A DNA stretch of 64,000 nt from CAVTWY01 sp963738575 (GTDB lineage: Bacteria; Pseudomonadota; Gammaproteobacteria; Burkholderiales; Burkholderiaceae_C). The stretch is taken from contig CAVTWY010000002.1 of the NCBI GenBank assembly GCA_963738575.1, positions 496,001 to 560,000 on the forward strand, read 5' to 3'. Below the pieces are notes generated by a model. That model was not told where the DNA came from and did no database searches. It saw only the letters and a list, made by a program, of their open reading frames with translations. Positions within the stretch are counted from its first letter, which is position 1. Every line of letters begins with the position of its first letter. Made by a program: the position numbers and the translations under genes. Below are positions 27,388-38,670 of the stretch, in pieces.

Positions 27388-28134
27388 ATGGACATCACCG
27401 AGGTTAAGCGCGTCGTTGAAACCGCGCTCATTTGCGCCCAGCAACCCATGGCGTTGCGTGAAATTCGAGCGTTGTTTGACGATTCGCTCAGCGCCAGCGA
27501 TGTGCAGGACGCACTCGACGCCCTGATACTTGACTGGGAAGGGCGCGGCGTCGAACTGGTTAGTTTGGCCAGTGGGTGGCGCTTCCAGTCGCGCCCGGAG
27601 ATGCAACCGTATTTGGAAAGGCTGCATCCTGAGAAGCCCCCCAAGTACTCAAGGGCGGTGTTGGAGACGCTGGCCATCATTGCCTACCGCCAGCCCGTCA
27701 CGCGCGGTGACATCGAGGACATTCGCGGCATTGTGGTGGGGTCGCAAATTATCAAGCAGCTCGAAGAGCGCGGTTGGATTGATGCCATTGGCCATCGAGA
27801 CACACCAGGGCGCCCCGCGCTGTACGCAACGACCAGGTCATTTTTAGACGACTTGGGCTTGGAAACGCTTGATCAGCTACCGCCCCTCGATGAGGCGATT
27901 GGATTGGGTCCGATCGGCCTTGACAGCGCGGTGCAGGGGCTGCCACTCGAGCCCGAAGAATTGCCGCTGGTGTTGTCCGACAACACGATTGACGAAGCCC
28001 AAGACGGCATGGCCGCTGGCCTGCCGCATGAAGATGCGCCCATCGACACGCCCTTGACAAACGATGCAGAAGCCGAGCTGAACATCAACGGCGACGCAAC
28101 GGCCGATGACGCGCCCGAGCGCAAACAAGCTTGA
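27388..28134 (+). CDS. scpB: Segregation and condensation protein ScpB
   Basis: 248 residues. Two winged-helix domains: the first in residues 1–80 ([22 protein letters not shown]), the second about 85–165 with [28 protein letters not shown], the signature of ScpB. The C-terminal 70 residues are acidic and low in complexity. ScpB binds ScpA and SMC to organise the chromosome. scpA is not adjacent here; upstream is a long spacer and downstream is rluB after 54 bases, a common pairing. Confidence 0.95.
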   Translation: MDITEVKRVVETALICAQQPMALREIRALFDDSLSASDVQDALDALILDWEGRGVELVSLASGWRFQSRPEMQPYLERLHPEKPPKYSRAVLETLAIIAYRQPVTRGDIEDIRGIVVGSQIIKQLEERGWIDAIGHRDTPGRPALYATTRSFLDDLGLETLDQLPPLDEAIGLGPIGLDSAVQGLPLEPEELPLVLSDNTIDEAQDGMAAGLPHEDAPIDTPLTNDAEAELNINGDATADDAPERKQA

Positions 28135-28188
28135 TCCACTGACTGCGCTACCCAGCGCGCACGACCTTCGAATCACCTCTAAAGCCTC

Positions 28189-30417
28189 ATGAACGACGTC
28201 AACGACTCAGTCCCCGAATCCTCGCTCCCCGCCGCGTCAGACGCTGTCGAAGCGCCGGTAAAGCGTCCACGAAAACGTGCCCCGCGGCGAGTGGATGCGG
28301 CCGAGGCATCCGGCGTCGATGGCGTGGTCGAAACGGCTGATGGTGCCGCAGTTGTGGCCGTCGCGCCGCCGCCGCTGTCATCGCCTCCGGCGTCCGAGGA
28401 GGCTGCGGGTGCTGGTGACCAAGAGGGTCGTCCCGATGCCTCTGGCGGTGACGATGGGGCGGACCGACCCCGGCGAAACCGTCGCCGTGGGCGCCGAAAC
28501 AAGGAGGGCCGAAACGACGGCAGTTTGCAAACCGATGGAACGACTGGCGAGCAGCGTCCACCACGCATGAGCCGCGACGAATGGGTTGCCCAACTGAAGA
28601 CGCAGGCCACGCAGGTTTTTGGAGCCGTTACCTCCGATCAATTCGATGCCGAAGCCAACCCCAGTGACCAAGATCTCCTTGATTTGGACGCCAAGTTGCA
28701 AGCCGAGGCAGCCGAAATTGACGAGGACAATGTCCCTGACGAGGCGGTGTCTTCACCGCCTACTGACACGTCAGGTGTTCGGGTTCGCAATGCCGACGCT
28801 GGCCCAGATGATGCTGCCAACGTCCCGACGGGTGACCCACGCGGCGCACCACCATCGAGCACCGCCGTGGCGGTCGATCAGCGCACCGATGCGGAGCGTG
28901 CCCATGATGATCGACGCGTGTTGTCGCCCGACCGCGATGCCCCCAAGTTGCAAAAGGTTCTTGCCCAGTCAGGTGCCGGCTCACGTCGTGACATCGAGCA
29001 GTGGATCACCGAAGGTCGTGTCAGCGTCAATGGCGAGGTGGCGCACACCGGCCAGCGCGTTTCTTTTGGCGACCGTGTTGCGGTGGACGGCAAGCCCCTC
29101 CACGTGCGCATTGCGCCCCTGCCAGCACGCGTGATTGCCTACCACAAACCCGTGGGAGAAATCGTCACGCACGATGACCCCGAGCAGCGACCCACTGTGT
29201 TCCGCAAACTGCCTCGGTTGCAGCAGGGCAAGTGGCAATCGGTGGGTCGGTTGGACATCAACACGGAAGGCCTGCTGTTGTTCACCAACTCGGGTGAGCT
29301 CGCCAACCAATTGATGCATCCCCGCTTTGGCATCGAACGAGAGTACGCGGTGAGGGTGCTGGGCACCCTGGAATCAGCAGCCAAGAGCAAACTCCTGGAA
29401 GGCGTCGACATCGAGGGCCAGCGCGCCGCTTTCAAAGCCATCGAAGAGGGTGGCGGCGAGGGCGTCAATCGCTGGTACCGGGTCACAATCGCGGAAGGCA
29501 GAAACCGCGAAGTGCGGCGATTGTTTGATGCCGTTGGTTTGACGGTTAGCCGATTGATTCGCATTCGCTATGGCATCGTGGTGCTGCCGCAGGGTCTCAA
29601 GCGTGGCGTTTGGGTGGATTTGCCCGAAGGCGACGTGCGTGCGCTCAGCCGGTTGGTAGGCCACACTGATCGCCCTGCGCGAGAGGATCAACCTCGCCAA
29701 GGTGCGCGCCAGCGGGGTCAAGGTCGACCTGCAGAACCCCCGCAGGGTGAGGGTCGGCGCGGTCGGCAAGGCGGGCAGGGGCAGCGTGATGGGCGCGGTG
29801 TTCAGGGTGGGTCGGGCGCGCGCGAGAGCCTGTCAAACGCGCCACCCGTGAACCGCGTTGGGCCCGGCGGCCCCAACGGCGACAGGCCCCAACGCGGTCG
29901 CGGGCGCAACAACAACGAGCGTCGAACGGATGGTTTCCGCGGCGACGGCCAATTTGAGCCCCGGCGCGGTCCGCGCGAAGATGGTCCGATCCCCAACCCG
30001 TTGCAGCAAACGTTTGACAAGCGAGCCATCCGTGAGGCCAACCGGCAGCCTCGCCGCGACTTTGGAGACGACGGCCCGATCCCCAATCCCTTGCAGCAAA
30101 ATTTTGACCAACGTGCTTTGCGCGAAGCCAACCGCCAGCCTCGCCGTGAGGTGAGTGACGACGGCCCGATTCCCAACCCCTTGCAGCAAAACTTTGACAA
30201 GCGCCAATTGCAAGGCGGCGAAGGGTTTGGCCGCGGTAACCAGCGCGATGGTGGGGGCGGAGGCGGTCGTGGGCAGGGCCGAGGTGGTGCTGGTGGCCCA
30301 CCAGGCGATTCAACGGGTGCTGCGGGCGGTTTCATTGGCGCCAATGCATTCAGAGGCAAGCAGGGGCGCGGTGGTCGAGGCGGAGGTGGAGGCGGTGGCC
30401 GACGCGGCGGCCGCTGA
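28189..30417 (+). CDS. rluB: 23S rRNA pseudouridine synthase RluB with long disordered N- and C-terminal arms
   Basis: 742 residues against about 290 for E. coli RluB. Residues 1–250 are low-complexity, with a basic patch [10 protein letters not shown] and another [14 protein letters not shown]. The conserved enzyme lies in about 252–480: S4 domain ([21 protein letters not shown]), then the RsuA/RluB catalytic motif [12 protein letters not shown] with D356. Residues 500–742 are Arg/Gly/Gln-rich and contain a 30-residue tandem repeat (598 onward) and a final RGG-like tail. The enzyme makes Psi2605 in 23S rRNA. The arms probably bind RNA or ribosomes nonspecifically. Extended RluB proteins occur in this order, so the extension is probably genuine. 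Confidence 0.93.
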   Translation: MNDVNDSVPESSLPAASDAVEAPVKRPRKRAPRRVDAAEASGVDGVVETADGAAVVAVAPPPLSSPPASEEAAGAGDQEGRPDASGGDDGADRPRRNRRRGRRNKEGRNDGSLQTDGTTGEQRPPRMSRDEWVAQLKTQATQVFGAVTSDQFDAEANPSDQDLLDLDAKLQAEAAEIDEDNVPDEAVSSPPTDTSGVRVRNADAGPDDAANVPTGDPRGAPPSSTAVAVDQRTDAERAHDDRRVLSPDRDAPKLQKVLAQSGAGSRRDIEQWITEGRVSVNGEVAHTGQRVSFGDRVAVDGKPLHVRIAPLPARVIAYHKPVGEIVTHDDPEQRPTVFRKLPRLQQGKWQSVGRLDINTEGLLLFTNSGELANQLMHPRFGIEREYAVRVLGTLESAAKSKLLEGVDIEGQRAAFKAIEEGGGEGVNRWYRVTIAEGRNREVRRLFDAVGLTVSRLIRIRYGIVVLPQGLKRGVWVDLPEGDVRALSRLVGHTDRPAREDQPRQGARQRGQGRPAEPPQGEGRRGRQGGQGQRDGRGVQGGSGARESLSNAPPVNRVGPGGPNGDRPQRGRGRNNNERRTDGFRGDGQFEPRRGPREDGPIPNPLQQTFDKRAIREANRQPRRDFGDDGPIPNPLQQNFDQRALREANRQPRREVSDDGPIPNPLQQNFDKRQLQGGEGFGRGNQRDGGGGGGRGQGRGGAGGPPGDSTGAAGGFIGANAFRGKQGRGGRGGGGGGGRRGGR
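29980..30213 (+). repeat. 90-bp tandem repeat inside rluB
   Basis: Two full 90-bp units (29980–30069, 30070–30159) and a 54-bp partial unit (30160–30213). Each codes for [15 protein letters not shown] followed by a basic stretch ([11 protein letters not shown]). Units differ by scattered substitutions, so it is not a recent duplication, but slippage could change copy number in frame. Confidence 0.9.
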
Positions 30418-30436
30418 CGTGTTTGATTGGCGCCGC

Positions 30437-30470
30437 AGGCCCTGCCGCGAATGGGGCCTCACGCTACAAT
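30437..30470 (+). promoter_or_regulatory. Hairpin and -10 box upstream of ndk
   Basis: AGGCCC (30437–30442) pairs with GGGCCT (30454–30459), and TACAAT (30465–30470) follows at once, 41 bases before the ndk start. The hairpin may end rluB transcription; the hexamer is a plausible ndk -10 box. No clear -35. Confidence 0.4.
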
Positions 30471-30511
30471 CGAAGGCTATTTCGTTAAAGTTATCAGAAA
30501 GAATTTGAATC

Positions 30512-30940
30512 ATGGCCATCGAACGCACGCTTTCAATCATCAAGCCCGACGCCGTGGCAAAAAACGTGATTGGGCAAATCTACGCGCGCTTTGAAAAAGC
30601 CGGTCTTAAAGTGGTTGCGGCCAAGATGGTGCACTTGTCGCAGGGCGAGGCTGAGGCTTTCTACGCCGTGCACAAGGCGCGTCCATTTTTCAAAGATTTG
30701 GTCAAGTTCATGGTTTCAGGCCCCGTGATGATTCAAGCACTTGAAGGCGAGGGCGCCATCGGTAAGAACCGTGAATTGATGGGTGCGACCGACCCCAAAA
30801 AGGCAGACAAAGGCACCATTCGCGCCGATTTTGCGGACAGCATCGACGCCAACGCTGTGCATGGCTCAGACGCTCCCGAGACGGCGGCTGCGGAAGTTGC
30901 ATTCTTCTTCCCAGGCATGAACGTCTACGGCGGCCGTTGA
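30512..30940 (+). CDS. ndk: Nucleoside diphosphate kinase
   Basis: 142 residues, full length. The active-site histidine H117 is in [12 protein letters not shown] and the ATP-binding region [10 protein letters not shown] is at the start. It exchanges gamma-phosphates among NTPs and dNTPs. First gene of a long same-strand run; rlmN starts 7 bases after the stop. Confidence 0.98.
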   Translation: MAIERTLSIIKPDAVAKNVIGQIYARFEKAGLKVVAAKMVHLSQGEAEAFYAVHKARPFFKDLVKFMVSGPVMIQALEGEGAIGKNRELMGATDPKKADKGTIRADFADSIDANAVHGSDAPETAAAEVAFFFPGMNVYGGR

Positions 30941-30947
30941 TTTCACG

Positions 30948-32201
30948 ATGAAAACAAGCGCTGCTGCAAACGCTGCGGCGCAGAGCATGCCTGTCGTGGA
31001 GCCGTCAATGGGGCCGTCGCCATCGGCATCGAGTCAGCTTCAATCTGAGCCCATCAAAGTCAACCTGCTCAACTTTGACCGTGAAGCTCTCGGCGGTTTT
31101 TGTGAGCAGCTGGGTGAAAAGCGATTTCGCGCCACCCAGCTTTTCCGTGCGTTGCATCAACGCGGCGCCCAAGATGCCATGCGCGTCACCGACTTGGCCC
31201 AGGGCTTTCGCGACAAGTTGGCCAAGGTGGCCGAGGTTCGGCCGCTGGTGATGTTGCAAGAGCACGCGTCGCGCGACGGCACGATCAAGTGGCTTTTCGA
31301 CGTTGGCAACGGTGATGCCATCGAAACTGTTTTTATTCCCGAAGACGAACGAGGCACGCTTTGTGTTTCTTCGCAAGCCGGTTGTGCGGTGGGCTGCCGC
31401 TTTTGCTCAACGGGGCACCAAGGCTTCAGCCGCAACCTCACCACAGGCGAGATCGTGGCGCAGCTGTGGCACGCTGAGCACGCGCTTCGTGCGCGCCTGC
31501 AAGCGGGCCCGGGCGCGCCGACAGGGCCGGCTGCCACTTTTTCGCGCGTCATCGACAACGTGGTCATGATGGGGATGGGCGAGCCGCTCCAAAACTACAC
31601 GCAACTGGTGCCTGCTTTGCGGGTGATGTTGGACGACCATGGCTACGGCCTTTCGCGTCGGCGTGTCACCGTCAGCACGTCGGGCGTTGTGCCCATGATG
31701 GACCGCCTGGGCGACGACTGCCCTGTGGCGCTGGCTGTATCGCTACACGCGCCCGATGACGCGCTTCGGGACGATTTGGTGCCCATCAACCGAAAGTATC
31801 CAATTGCAACGCTTTTAGAAGCATGCAATCGCTACGTGGAACGGGCGCCGCGCGACTTCATTACCTTTGAATACTGCATGCTTGACGGTGTGAACGACAC
31901 CACCGCACATGCCCATGCTTTGCTTCAATTGCTGCGTCGACGCGTGGCATGCAAGATCAATCTGATCCCCTTCAATCCTTTTGCGCAGTCGGGGCTGTCC
32001 TGCTCGCCGCGCGAGCGCGTTCAGGCGTTTGCCAAGGTGTTGCACGAGGGTGGCATCGTCACCACGGTTCGCAAGACCCGGGGCAGCGATATCGATGCAG
32101 CTTGTGGTCAACTTGCGGGTGAGGTGCAAGACCGTACCAATGCGTCCGCTCGCATGCAGGTGCGACGCATGCAAGGTCCTATTTCTCGGAGATCGCCGTG
32201 A
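30948..32201 (+). CDS. rlmN: Dual-specificity 23S rRNA A2503 / tRNA A37 methyltransferase RlmN
   Basis: 417 residues. The radical-SAM cluster cysteines are C146, C150 and C153 in [10 protein letters not shown]. The methyl-carrying cysteine lies near the C-terminus in [12 protein letters not shown]. Residues 1–35 are an Ala/Pro/Ser-rich extension; the real start could be one of the internal ATGs (residues 14 or 21). It methylates C2 of A2503 in 23S rRNA and A37 in some tRNAs. The stop overlaps the next start as GTGA. Confidence 0.96.
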   Translation: MKTSAAANAAAQSMPVVEPSMGPSPSASSQLQSEPIKVNLLNFDREALGGFCEQLGEKRFRATQLFRALHQRGAQDAMRVTDLAQGFRDKLAKVAEVRPLVMLQEHASRDGTIKWLFDVGNGDAIETVFIPEDERGTLCVSSQAGCAVGCRFCSTGHQGFSRNLTTGEIVAQLWHAEHALRARLQAGPGAPTGPAATFSRVIDNVVMMGMGEPLQNYTQLVPALRVMLDDHGYGLSRRRVTVSTSGVVPMMDRLGDDCPVALAVSLHAPDDALRDDLVPINRKYPIATLLEACNRYVERAPRDFITFEYCMLDGVNDTTAHAHALLQLLRRRVACKINLIPFNPFAQSGLSCSPRERVQAFAKVLHEGGIVTTVRKTRGSDIDAACGQLAGEVQDRTNASARMQVRRMQGPISRRSP

Positions 32202-33004
32202 CCCACTCGACGCCCTTTGCACGCGCCCTCATGGGGGCAAGAGTCGCCCTTATGTGGGCAGCGATGGCCGTGGGCGGTTGCACGACCACGACCACGGGCG
32301 ATGGTCGCGTGCCACCAGAACCGGCCGACGCTGGACGGCGGGCGCAAGCGCGTGTCGAGCTTGCATCCAATTATTTTGAGCGTGGGCAAAACGAGGTGGC
32401 ACTTGAGGAGGTCAAGTTGGCACTTGACGCGAATCCCAATTTTGCGGCAGCCTACAACCTTCGCGGGCTGATTTACGGCAGCATGGGCGATACGCCCCTG
32501 GCCGAACAGAGCTTTCGCAGGGCAGTCGAACTTGATCCCAAGGACGGCAGTGTGATGCACAACCACGGTTGGTTTTTGTGCCAACAAGGACGCTACGAGC
32601 AAGCGCAAGCGCAGTTTCAAGCGGCCGTGCGTTTGCCCTCCTACCGCGACACGATTCGCACCTTGCTGGCCCAGGGTGTTTGTCATGCGCGCGACCAAAA
32701 GTGGGCTGAAGCCGAAACAGTCTTGACGCGCGCCTATGAGATGGACACCAGCAACCCGCTGGTGGGCTACAACTTGGCCGACGTGCTCTACCGCCGTGGG
32801 GAGCTGGAGCGGGCTCGATTCTTCATCAGACGCATCAATCAAGCTGAAGGTGTGTCCAACGCCCAATCACTCTGGCTCGCCACACGGATTGAAAACCGCC
32901 TTGGCAACCGTGTGGGTGTGACAACTTTTGGCAATCAACTGCGGTCGCGTTTTCCACAATCGCCGGAAGCGACGGCCTACGAACGAGGGAACTTCAATGA
33001 GTGA
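32198..33004 (+). CDS. pilW: Type IV pilus biogenesis/stability lipoprotein PilW (PilF)
   Basis: 268 residues from a GTG start overlapping the rlmN stop. The signal peptide ends in lipobox AVGGC with C28 as the lipid anchor. At least four TPR units follow ([38 protein letters not shown] and so on). PilW/PilF is the outer-membrane pilotin that assembles the PilQ secretin of type IV pili. Its place between rlmN and the rodZ-like gene is the same as pilF in Pseudomonas and relatives. No other pilus gene is in the window. Confidence 0.9.
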   Translation: MTHSTPFARALMGARVALMWAAMAVGGCTTTTTGDGRVPPEPADAGRRAQARVELASNYFERGQNEVALEEVKLALDANPNFAAAYNLRGLIYGSMGDTPLAEQSFRRAVELDPKDGSVMHNHGWFLCQQGRYEQAQAQFQAAVRLPSYRDTIRTLLAQGVCHARDQKWAEAETVLTRAYEMDTSNPLVGYNLADVLYRRGELERARFFIRRINQAEGVSNAQSLWLATRIENRLGNRVGVTTFGNQLRSRFPQSPEATAYERGNFNE

Positions 33005-33986
33005 ACAGCTGCCAACTGCATCGGCGGCCGAGGATGGGGCCACAGCAGGTGCGATGCTCAAGCGTGCGCGTGAGCAACACGGCATGCACATCGCAATGCT
33101 GGCATCGATGATGAAGGTCACGCCCAAGAAACTTGAAGCGCTGGAAGCAGATCGACTGCATGAATTGCCAGATCTTGCGTTTTCGCGGGCCCTAACGCAA
33201 GCCATCTGTCGCGTGCTGAAGGTGGACGCCGAGCCCATTCTTGCCAAGTTGCCGGCGCTTGCAAAGCCCGAAGGGCTGGAGCGCGCGAGCAACGGCCTTG
33301 CGGCGCCTTTTCGAGAGCATGGTGACAGCCACACCGACGCCGAACGCTGGGGGTTGCTGAAGCGCCCTGCCTTTTGGGCCACGCTCGTCGTGCTGTTGGG
33401 GGCGGCTGGTATGGCTTTTGCGCCCAAGGCCTGGATGCAACGCCTGACGTCCGTCGGCGTGGGTGCACCAGCAACCACGTCGGCTTCGCAAACGCCCACC
33501 ACAGGTTCATCGCGAGCGCCAGCAGCGCCCGCGCCGAGCGACAAGGCAGTGCTTTTGACGACCCCAATTGTGGTTGGCGGTGCCGTGGAAGTTAAGAAGC
33601 AATCCGCGACCGGTCCCGAGCGCCCCGAACCAACATCAACGCCTGTTTTGGTTGAAACCGTTCACTCTGCACCCGCGCCGACAGCCCCGGCTGCCACCGC
33701 CGTGGCCGCGACGTCGCTGCCGAACACGCCCCCGCCCAATGCGGCTGCGGATGGCGTGATTGTTGTGCGAACCAAAGGTGAAGCATGGGTTGAAGTGGTC
33801 GATGGCCGGGGGCGCTCCATGATCTCCCGCAGCTTGCAAGCGGGTGAAACGGTAGGCATCAACGGCGACCCCCCGTTTCGGGTGCGCTTGGGGTCCGTGG
33901 CCAACACCGAGTTGCGCTACCGAGGTGAACGCGTCGATGTCACCTCAGGCAGTGTCGGCAATACGATTCGACTGGAACTGAAGTAA
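32997..33986 (+). CDS. rodZ: RodZ-like helix-turn-helix membrane protein
   Basis: 329 residues from the ATG at 32997, preceded by GAGGGA and overlapping the pilW stop by 8 bases. An N-terminal cytoplasmic HTH_25 domain ([20 protein letters not shown]..., about 19–90) is followed by a single membrane helix at about 126–143, a long Pro/Ala/Thr-rich periplasmic linker (150–245), and a C-terminal DUF4115 domain ([20 protein letters not shown]). RodZ links MreB to the rod-shape machinery. The domain order is exact, though sequence is diverged; ispG follows after 4 bases. Confidence 0.88.
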   Translation: MSEQLPTASAAEDGATAGAMLKRAREQHGMHIAMLASMMKVTPKKLEALEADRLHELPDLAFSRALTQAICRVLKVDAEPILAKLPALAKPEGLERASNGLAAPFREHGDSHTDAERWGLLKRPAFWATLVVLLGAAGMAFAPKAWMQRLTSVGVGAPATTSASQTPTTGSSRAPAAPAPSDKAVLLTTPIVVGGAVEVKKQSATGPERPEPTSTPVLVETVHSAPAPTAPAATAVAATSLPNTPPPNAAADGVIVVRTKGEAWVEVVDGRGRSMISRSLQAGETVGINGDPPFRVRLGSVANTELRYRGERVDVTSGSVGNTIRLELK

Positions 33987-33990
33987 ATCC

Positions 33991-35274
33991 ATGAATCCCT
34001 TTGATCTTGACCAACCCATCGAAGCTGCCGTGGTGTCTGCACGGCGATCTCGCCAGGCACGGGTGGTATGGGGCTCGCGCGTGGTCACTGTCGGTGGTGA
34101 TGCGCCCGTGCGCGTGCAGGCCATGACCAACACCGATACCGTGGATGCAATTGGGACGGCCATTCAATGCAAAGAATTGGCACAAGTGGGTTGCGAAATG
34201 GTTCGCATCACCGTCAACACGCCAGAAGCCGCTCAAGCGGTGCCACACATCCGCGACCAACTCGACCGCATGGGCATCGACGTGCCCTTGATCGGCGACT
34301 TTCACTACAACGGGCACCGACTCCTGACAGACCACCCTGCCATGGCGCAGGCATTGTCCAAATACCGAATCAACCCTGGCAATGTGGGCAAGGGAGACAA
34401 ACGTGATCGGCAGTTTGGCCAAATGATTGAGGCCGCCATCAAACACGACAAAGTGGTTCGCATCGGGGTCAATTGGGGCAGCCTTGACCAAGAGCTGCTG
34501 GCGTCGCTGATGGACGACAACGCCAAGCGACGCGAGCCTTGGGATGCCAAGTTGGTGATGTATCAGGCACTGGTTTCATCGGCCATCACGTCCGCTGCCC
34601 ATGCAGTCGAGTTGGGCATGAACCCTGATCAAATCATCATCAGCTGCAAGGTAAGTGGTGTGCAAGACCTCATCTCGGTATACCGTGCCTTGGCCAAGCG
34701 CACCGACCACGCCCTGCACCTGGGCCTGACCGAAGCAGGCATGGGAACGAAGGGTACTGTGGCCTCGGCAACGGCACTCGCCATTTTGTTGCAAGAGGGC
34801 ATCGGCGACACCATCCGTGTCTCGCTCACGCCGCAGCCGGGTGAGTCAAGAACCCAGGAAGTGATGATCGCGCTGGAGCTGTTGCAGTCGTTGGGGCTGC
34901 GCACCTTCAACCCCAGCGTCACAGCATGTCCTGGTTGCGGGCGCACCACCAGCACCACCTTCCAAGAGCTGGCACAACAAATTGACAACCACTTGCGCAC
35001 CAGCATGCCCGTTTGGAAGGCCAAGTACCCTGGCGTTGAAACCCTCAAAGTGGCTGTGATGGGATGCATCGTCAACGGGCCTGGCGAGAGCAAGCATGCA
35101 GACATCGGCATCAGCCTGCCTGGCACCGGTGAGGCCCCAGCGGCACCCGTGTTCATCGACGGCGAAAAAGCCATGACCCTGCGAGGCGACGGCATTGTCA
35201 CCGAGTTTCAGCGCATCGTTGAAAGCTACGTTGAACGTCGCTTTGGCGCGCAGGCGGCAACCGTCAACCACTGA
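33991..35274 (+). CDS. ispG: 4-hydroxy-3-methylbut-2-enyl diphosphate synthase IspG (GcpE)
   Basis: 427 residues. The [4Fe-4S] cluster ligands are C313 and C316 in CPGCGRT and C359 in [10 protein letters not shown], with the following glutamate as fourth ligand. N-terminal TIM-barrel residues include [12 protein letters not shown] and GDFHYN. It catalyses the penultimate step of the MEP isoprenoid pathway and so supplies precursor for the hpnCDE squalene route at the start of the window. Starts 4 bases after the rodZ-like gene. Confidence 0.97.
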   Translation: MNPFDLDQPIEAAVVSARRSRQARVVWGSRVVTVGGDAPVRVQAMTNTDTVDAIGTAIQCKELAQVGCEMVRITVNTPEAAQAVPHIRDQLDRMGIDVPLIGDFHYNGHRLLTDHPAMAQALSKYRINPGNVGKGDKRDRQFGQMIEAAIKHDKVVRIGVNWGSLDQELLASLMDDNAKRREPWDAKLVMYQALVSSAITSAAHAVELGMNPDQIIISCKVSGVQDLISVYRALAKRTDHALHLGLTEAGMGTKGTVASATALAILLQEGIGDTIRVSLTPQPGESRTQEVMIALELLQSLGLRTFNPSVTACPGCGRTTSTTFQELAQQIDNHLRTSMPVWKAKYPGVETLKVAVMGCIVNGPGESKHADIGISLPGTGEAPAAPVFIDGEKAMTLRGDGIVTEFQRIVESYVERRFGAQAATVNH

Positions 35275-35361
35275 CCCAGTCGGCCGCCATCTGTGGTCGC
35301 GCCACTGCGTGACCGATGCATACTTTGAAGGCAGACGCAGCGTCGTGCGTTGCGCTACTTT

Positions 35362-36678
35362 ATGACCACTCAGCGACCCCCCATCACCATGGCTGAAACT
35401 CGATTGACGGCCGTCAAAGGCATGAATGATCTGCTGCCGCCGGCCTCGGCCAAGTGGCAATGGCTTGAGGGCATCATTCGAAGCCAAATGCTGCGCTACG
35501 GCTACGGCGAGATCCGCACGCCCATCGTCGAACCAACGGCCTTGTTTGTTCGCGGGCTGGGTGAGGTGACCGACATTGTCGAAAAGGAGATGTACTCCTT
35601 TGAAGACGCCATGAATGGCGACAAGCTGACGCTGCGCCCCGAAAACACGGCAGGTGTTGTGCGCGCTGCAGTCGAGCACTCTATGTTGTACGAAGGGGGC
35701 AAGCGCCTTTGGTACGTTGGCCCCATGTTTCGCCACGAGCGCCCTCAAAAGGGGCGCTATCGCCAGTTTCACCAGTTCGGCGTCGAGGCCATGGGCTTCG
35801 CCGGCCCTGACGTGGACGCCGAGATCATTCTGATGGGCCTGGCGCTTTGGCAAGCGCTTGGGTTGGTGGTGGGCCAAGACGTGCGCTTGGAGCTCAACAG
35901 CCTGGGCGAAAGCAGCGAACGCATGGCGCACCGCGAGGCATTGATAGCCCACTTTGAAGCCAACCGCAGTGCGCTGGATGAAGACGCACAGCGACGATTG
36001 CACAGCAACCCATTGCGCATCCTCGATAGCAAGAACCCCGCCATGAAGGCCGTGGTCGAGAGCGCTCCCAAGTTGATTGACTTTTTGGGCGCCAGCTCGT
36101 TGGCGCACCTCGCTTCACTGCGCGCCGTGTTGGACGCTGCAGGCGTGCCCTACGTCATCAATCCCCGGCTCGTGCGTGGCATTGACTACTACAACCTGAC
36201 GGTGTTTGAGTGGGTGACGGACCGCTTGGGTGCCCAAGGCACGATCTGCGGCGGGGGCCGCTACGACGGCCTCGTTGAGCAATTGGGTGGCAAACCCGCG
36301 CCTGGCGTCGGGTTTGGATGCGGGCTCGAACGCGTTGTCTTGCTGCTGGACGAATTGAACTTGTTTCCCCAAGCGCCCTTGGCAGACGCTTACGCGATCG
36401 TCCCCAACGCGGCGGCGCTGCCCCAGGCCCTGGTCACCATCGAACGGCTGCGGGCCCTGGGCGTTGCAGTCACGTTGCACGCGGGCGGTGGCGGCATGAA
36501 GGCACAATTCAAACGCGCTGATGGCAGTGGCGCTCGGTATGCACTCTTGTTTGGTGACGACGAGATTGCGCGAGGCGAGGTTGCTGTCAAAGCATTGCGT
36601 GACGGGCAAGGCGCGCAGGTGCTGCAGCCTTTGGTTGGTGTGGAGGCGTGGTTCCAGTCATTGCTGGCAAAGCTGTGA
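35362..36678 (+). CDS. hisS: Histidyl-tRNA synthetase
   Basis: 438 residues from the ATG at 35362; the ATG at 35389 ([14 protein letters not shown]) is equally possible and there is no clear Shine-Dalgarno for either. Class II motif 2 ([16 protein letters not shown]), the histidine-specific motifs [15 protein letters not shown] and [14 protein letters not shown], and the C-terminal anticodon-binding domain (340–435) are all present. A long-form HisRS; the paralogue hisZ lies at 47142. Confidence 0.97.
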   Translation: MTTQRPPITMAETRLTAVKGMNDLLPPASAKWQWLEGIIRSQMLRYGYGEIRTPIVEPTALFVRGLGEVTDIVEKEMYSFEDAMNGDKLTLRPENTAGVVRAAVEHSMLYEGGKRLWYVGPMFRHERPQKGRYRQFHQFGVEAMGFAGPDVDAEIILMGLALWQALGLVVGQDVRLELNSLGESSERMAHREALIAHFEANRSALDEDAQRRLHSNPLRILDSKNPAMKAVVESAPKLIDFLGASSLAHLASLRAVLDAAGVPYVINPRLVRGIDYYNLTVFEWVTDRLGAQGTICGGGRYDGLVEQLGGKPAPGVGFGCGLERVVLLLDELNLFPQAPLADAYAIVPNAAALPQALVTIERLRALGVAVTLHAGGGGMKAQFKRADGSGARYALLFGDDEIARGEVAVKALRDGQGAQVLQPLVGVEAWFQSLLAKL

Positions 36679-36758
36679 GGCTGCTCCTCGCTGCCACCTT
36701 GATTTGAAGTATTCACCAAACTTGCCGGAGCACCTCCATTTCAGGATGGTCGGCAACG

Positions 36759-36764
36759 CATAAT
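36759..36764 (+). promoter_or_regulatory. -10-like CATAAT between hisS and yfgM
   Basis: CATAAT, one mismatch from consensus, 48 bases before the next start. It follows an inverted repeat TTGCCG (36722–36727) / CGGCAA (36751–36756) with an inner CCAT/ATGG stem. No proper -35. Weak. Confidence 0.25.
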
Positions 36765-36812
36765 TCAGCCTTTCACCGAAAACCAGCCCAGCGCTTGCGT
36801 TGAGCCCTTAGC

Positions 36813-37487
36813 ATGGCATCCCCTCTCGATCTTCAAGAGCAAGAACAACTCGACGCATTCAAGGCGTTTTGGCGGCAATACGGCAATCTGGTCACCTGGA
36901 CGCTGGCGATTGTGTTGGCTGGGTTTGCCGCCTACAACGGCTGGAACCTGTGGCAGCGCAACCAAGCCGAGGGCGCTGCGGTGTTGTATGACCAAATGCA
37001 AAAAGCTGCCCAAAGCAAAGACGCCAACCGAGCGGGTGTGGTCTTCAACGACATCAAAGACCGGTACGGTCGCACCCCTTACGCTGCCAATGCGGGTTTG
37101 CTGGCTGCCAAAGTTCAAGCTGGTCAATCGCAAATTGACGAGGCGCTCAAAACACTGGCTTGGGTGAGTGACAACGCTGGCGACGCCGAAGTCAAAACCA
37201 TGGCACGCATGCATGCTGCCGGGCTGCTGATGGACAAAAAGCTTCACAACGAGGCACTCAAGCAATTGGATGCCATCGGGCCCGTTGAGGGCACCATGGC
37301 TGCACTTGCAGCCGACCGGCGCGGCGACGTTCAGGCGGCGCTGGGGCAGGCGGACCAAGCGCGCAAATCGTACGAACTGGCCCACAAGCTGATCGACGAA
37401 AAACTGGACTACCGCCAATTGATAGATGCCAAGTTGGCGGCCATGGGCGCAGCGCCGGCTGCCGCAGCTTCGGGAGCCACAAAATGA
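36813..37487 (+). CDS. yfgM: YfgM-like ancillary SecYEG translocon subunit (TPR protein)
   Basis: 224 residues. N-terminal cytoplasmic DLQEQEQLDAFKAFWRQYGN, a single membrane helix at about 27–45 (LVTWTLAIVLAGFAAYNGW), then a periplasmic TPR domain. This is the YfgM/DUF2133 architecture; YfgM pairs with PpiD at the SecYEG translocon. Located between hisS and bamB, the standard position. The stop overlaps bamB (ATGATG). Confidence 0.93.
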   Translation: MASPLDLQEQEQLDAFKAFWRQYGNLVTWTLAIVLAGFAAYNGWNLWQRNQAEGAAVLYDQMQKAAQSKDANRAGVVFNDIKDRYGRTPYAANAGLLAAKVQAGQSQIDEALKTLAWVSDNAGDAEVKTMARMHAAGLLMDKKLHNEALKQLDAIGPVEGTMAALAADRRGDVQAALGQADQARKSYELAHKLIDEKLDYRQLIDAKLAAMGAAPAAAASGATK

Positions 37488-38617
37488 TGCCTCTCGCCCT
37501 CGGCGGCGTGCGGCAAGCGATGGTGCTATGGGGCTTGCTCATGCTCAGCGCATGCTCGGGCGATAAACCCAAACCAACGCCACTCGAAAATTTGACAGCC
37601 ACGACTTTCAGTGCCCGCTCCCAGTGGTCGGTAAAATTTGATCGTGTCAATTTTCCCCTGATGCCAGCCGTAGCAGGTGACGCGGTGTTGTTGGCCAGCA
37701 GTGATGGCACGGTTGCATTGATTCAAGCAGCGACTGGTCAAGACGTCTGGCGTGTCAACGTTGGGGCGCCCATCGTGGCGGGCGTTGGCTTCGATGGCAC
37801 CCGTGCGGCTGTGGTCACGCGAGCCAACGAACTGGTGGTGCTCACCAAAGATGCTGTGATTTGGCGAAAGCCACTGGCGGCCCAAGTCACATCGGCACCT
37901 TTGGTGGCCGGCGAGCGTGTATTCGTGCTGGGTGTTGATCGCACCGTGCAAGCGTTTGACGCCCTCGACGGCCAATCCCTTTGGACACTGCAGCGGCCAG
38001 CAGGTGACGCACTGGGTCTCGTGAGCGCTGGCGTTGTCACCCCCTACAAAGACACTTTGTTGGTGGGCATTGGCCCACGCCTTGCCGCAGTCGATCCGTT
38101 GCGCGGCACCGTTAATTTTGAGGTGCCGTTGGCCACGCCGCGCGGTACCAACGAAGTCGAGCGACTCGCTGATTTGGTCGGGCCCGCGGTTCGGCTGGGC
38201 GACACGGTTTGTGTGCGTTCATACCAAACCGCGTTGGGTTGCGTCAACGTTGAACGCGGCGCCTTGTTGTGGTCCAAACCAGTGAACGGCGGGGGCGCTG
38301 TGGGCGCTGACGCCAAGCTGCTGGTGGCAGCTGACTCCAGCGACCGTGTCACGGCGTGGGGCACGAGCAATGGCCAAACCACCTGGACACATGAACGCGT
38401 ACGCTTCCGAGGCTTAAGTGGCGCTGTGGTGCTTCCCAAGGCGGTTGCCTTTGGCGACGCGCAGGGTTACTTGCATTTCTTTGACCGCAACACCGGTGAC
38501 ACCATGCAGCGCTTGGCCACCGATGGCGCGCCTGTGGTGGGCACGCCCGTCGTCGTGGGGCGCATGATGGTGGTGGTCAACCGCAGTGGTGCCGTGAACG
38601 GCATTGCGGTGGACTGA
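37484..38617 (+). CDS. bamB: Outer membrane assembly lipoprotein BamB
   Basis: 377 residues. Signal peptide with lipobox LSAC (C24). The remainder is an eight-bladed beta-propeller built from PQQ-like repeats ([52 protein letters not shown]). BamB is an accessory lipoprotein of the BAM complex and binds BamA POTRA domains. It overlaps yfgM by 4 bases and precedes der, the conserved order. Confidence 0.95.
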   Translation: MMPLALGGVRQAMVLWGLLMLSACSGDKPKPTPLENLTATTFSARSQWSVKFDRVNFPLMPAVAGDAVLLASSDGTVALIQAATGQDVWRVNVGAPIVAGVGFDGTRAAVVTRANELVVLTKDAVIWRKPLAAQVTSAPLVAGERVFVLGVDRTVQAFDALDGQSLWTLQRPAGDALGLVSAGVVTPYKDTLLVGIGPRLAAVDPLRGTVNFEVPLATPRGTNEVERLADLVGPAVRLGDTVCVRSYQTALGCVNVERGALLWSKPVNGGGAVGADAKLLVAADSSDRVTAWGTSNGQTTWTHERVRFRGLSGAVVLPKAVAFGDAQGYLHFFDRNTGDTMQRLATDGAPVVGTPVVVGRMMVVVNRSGAVNGIAVD

Positions 38618-38670
38618 GTTTTGAGCCATCCCAACAGCGCGCCACTGCGGCTCGCTCAATCGCTGCATCC

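Noticed and set aside
34846..36108. 420-codon minus-strand frame opposite ispG and hisS
   Set aside because: Antisense to two conserved genes; no recognisable domain.
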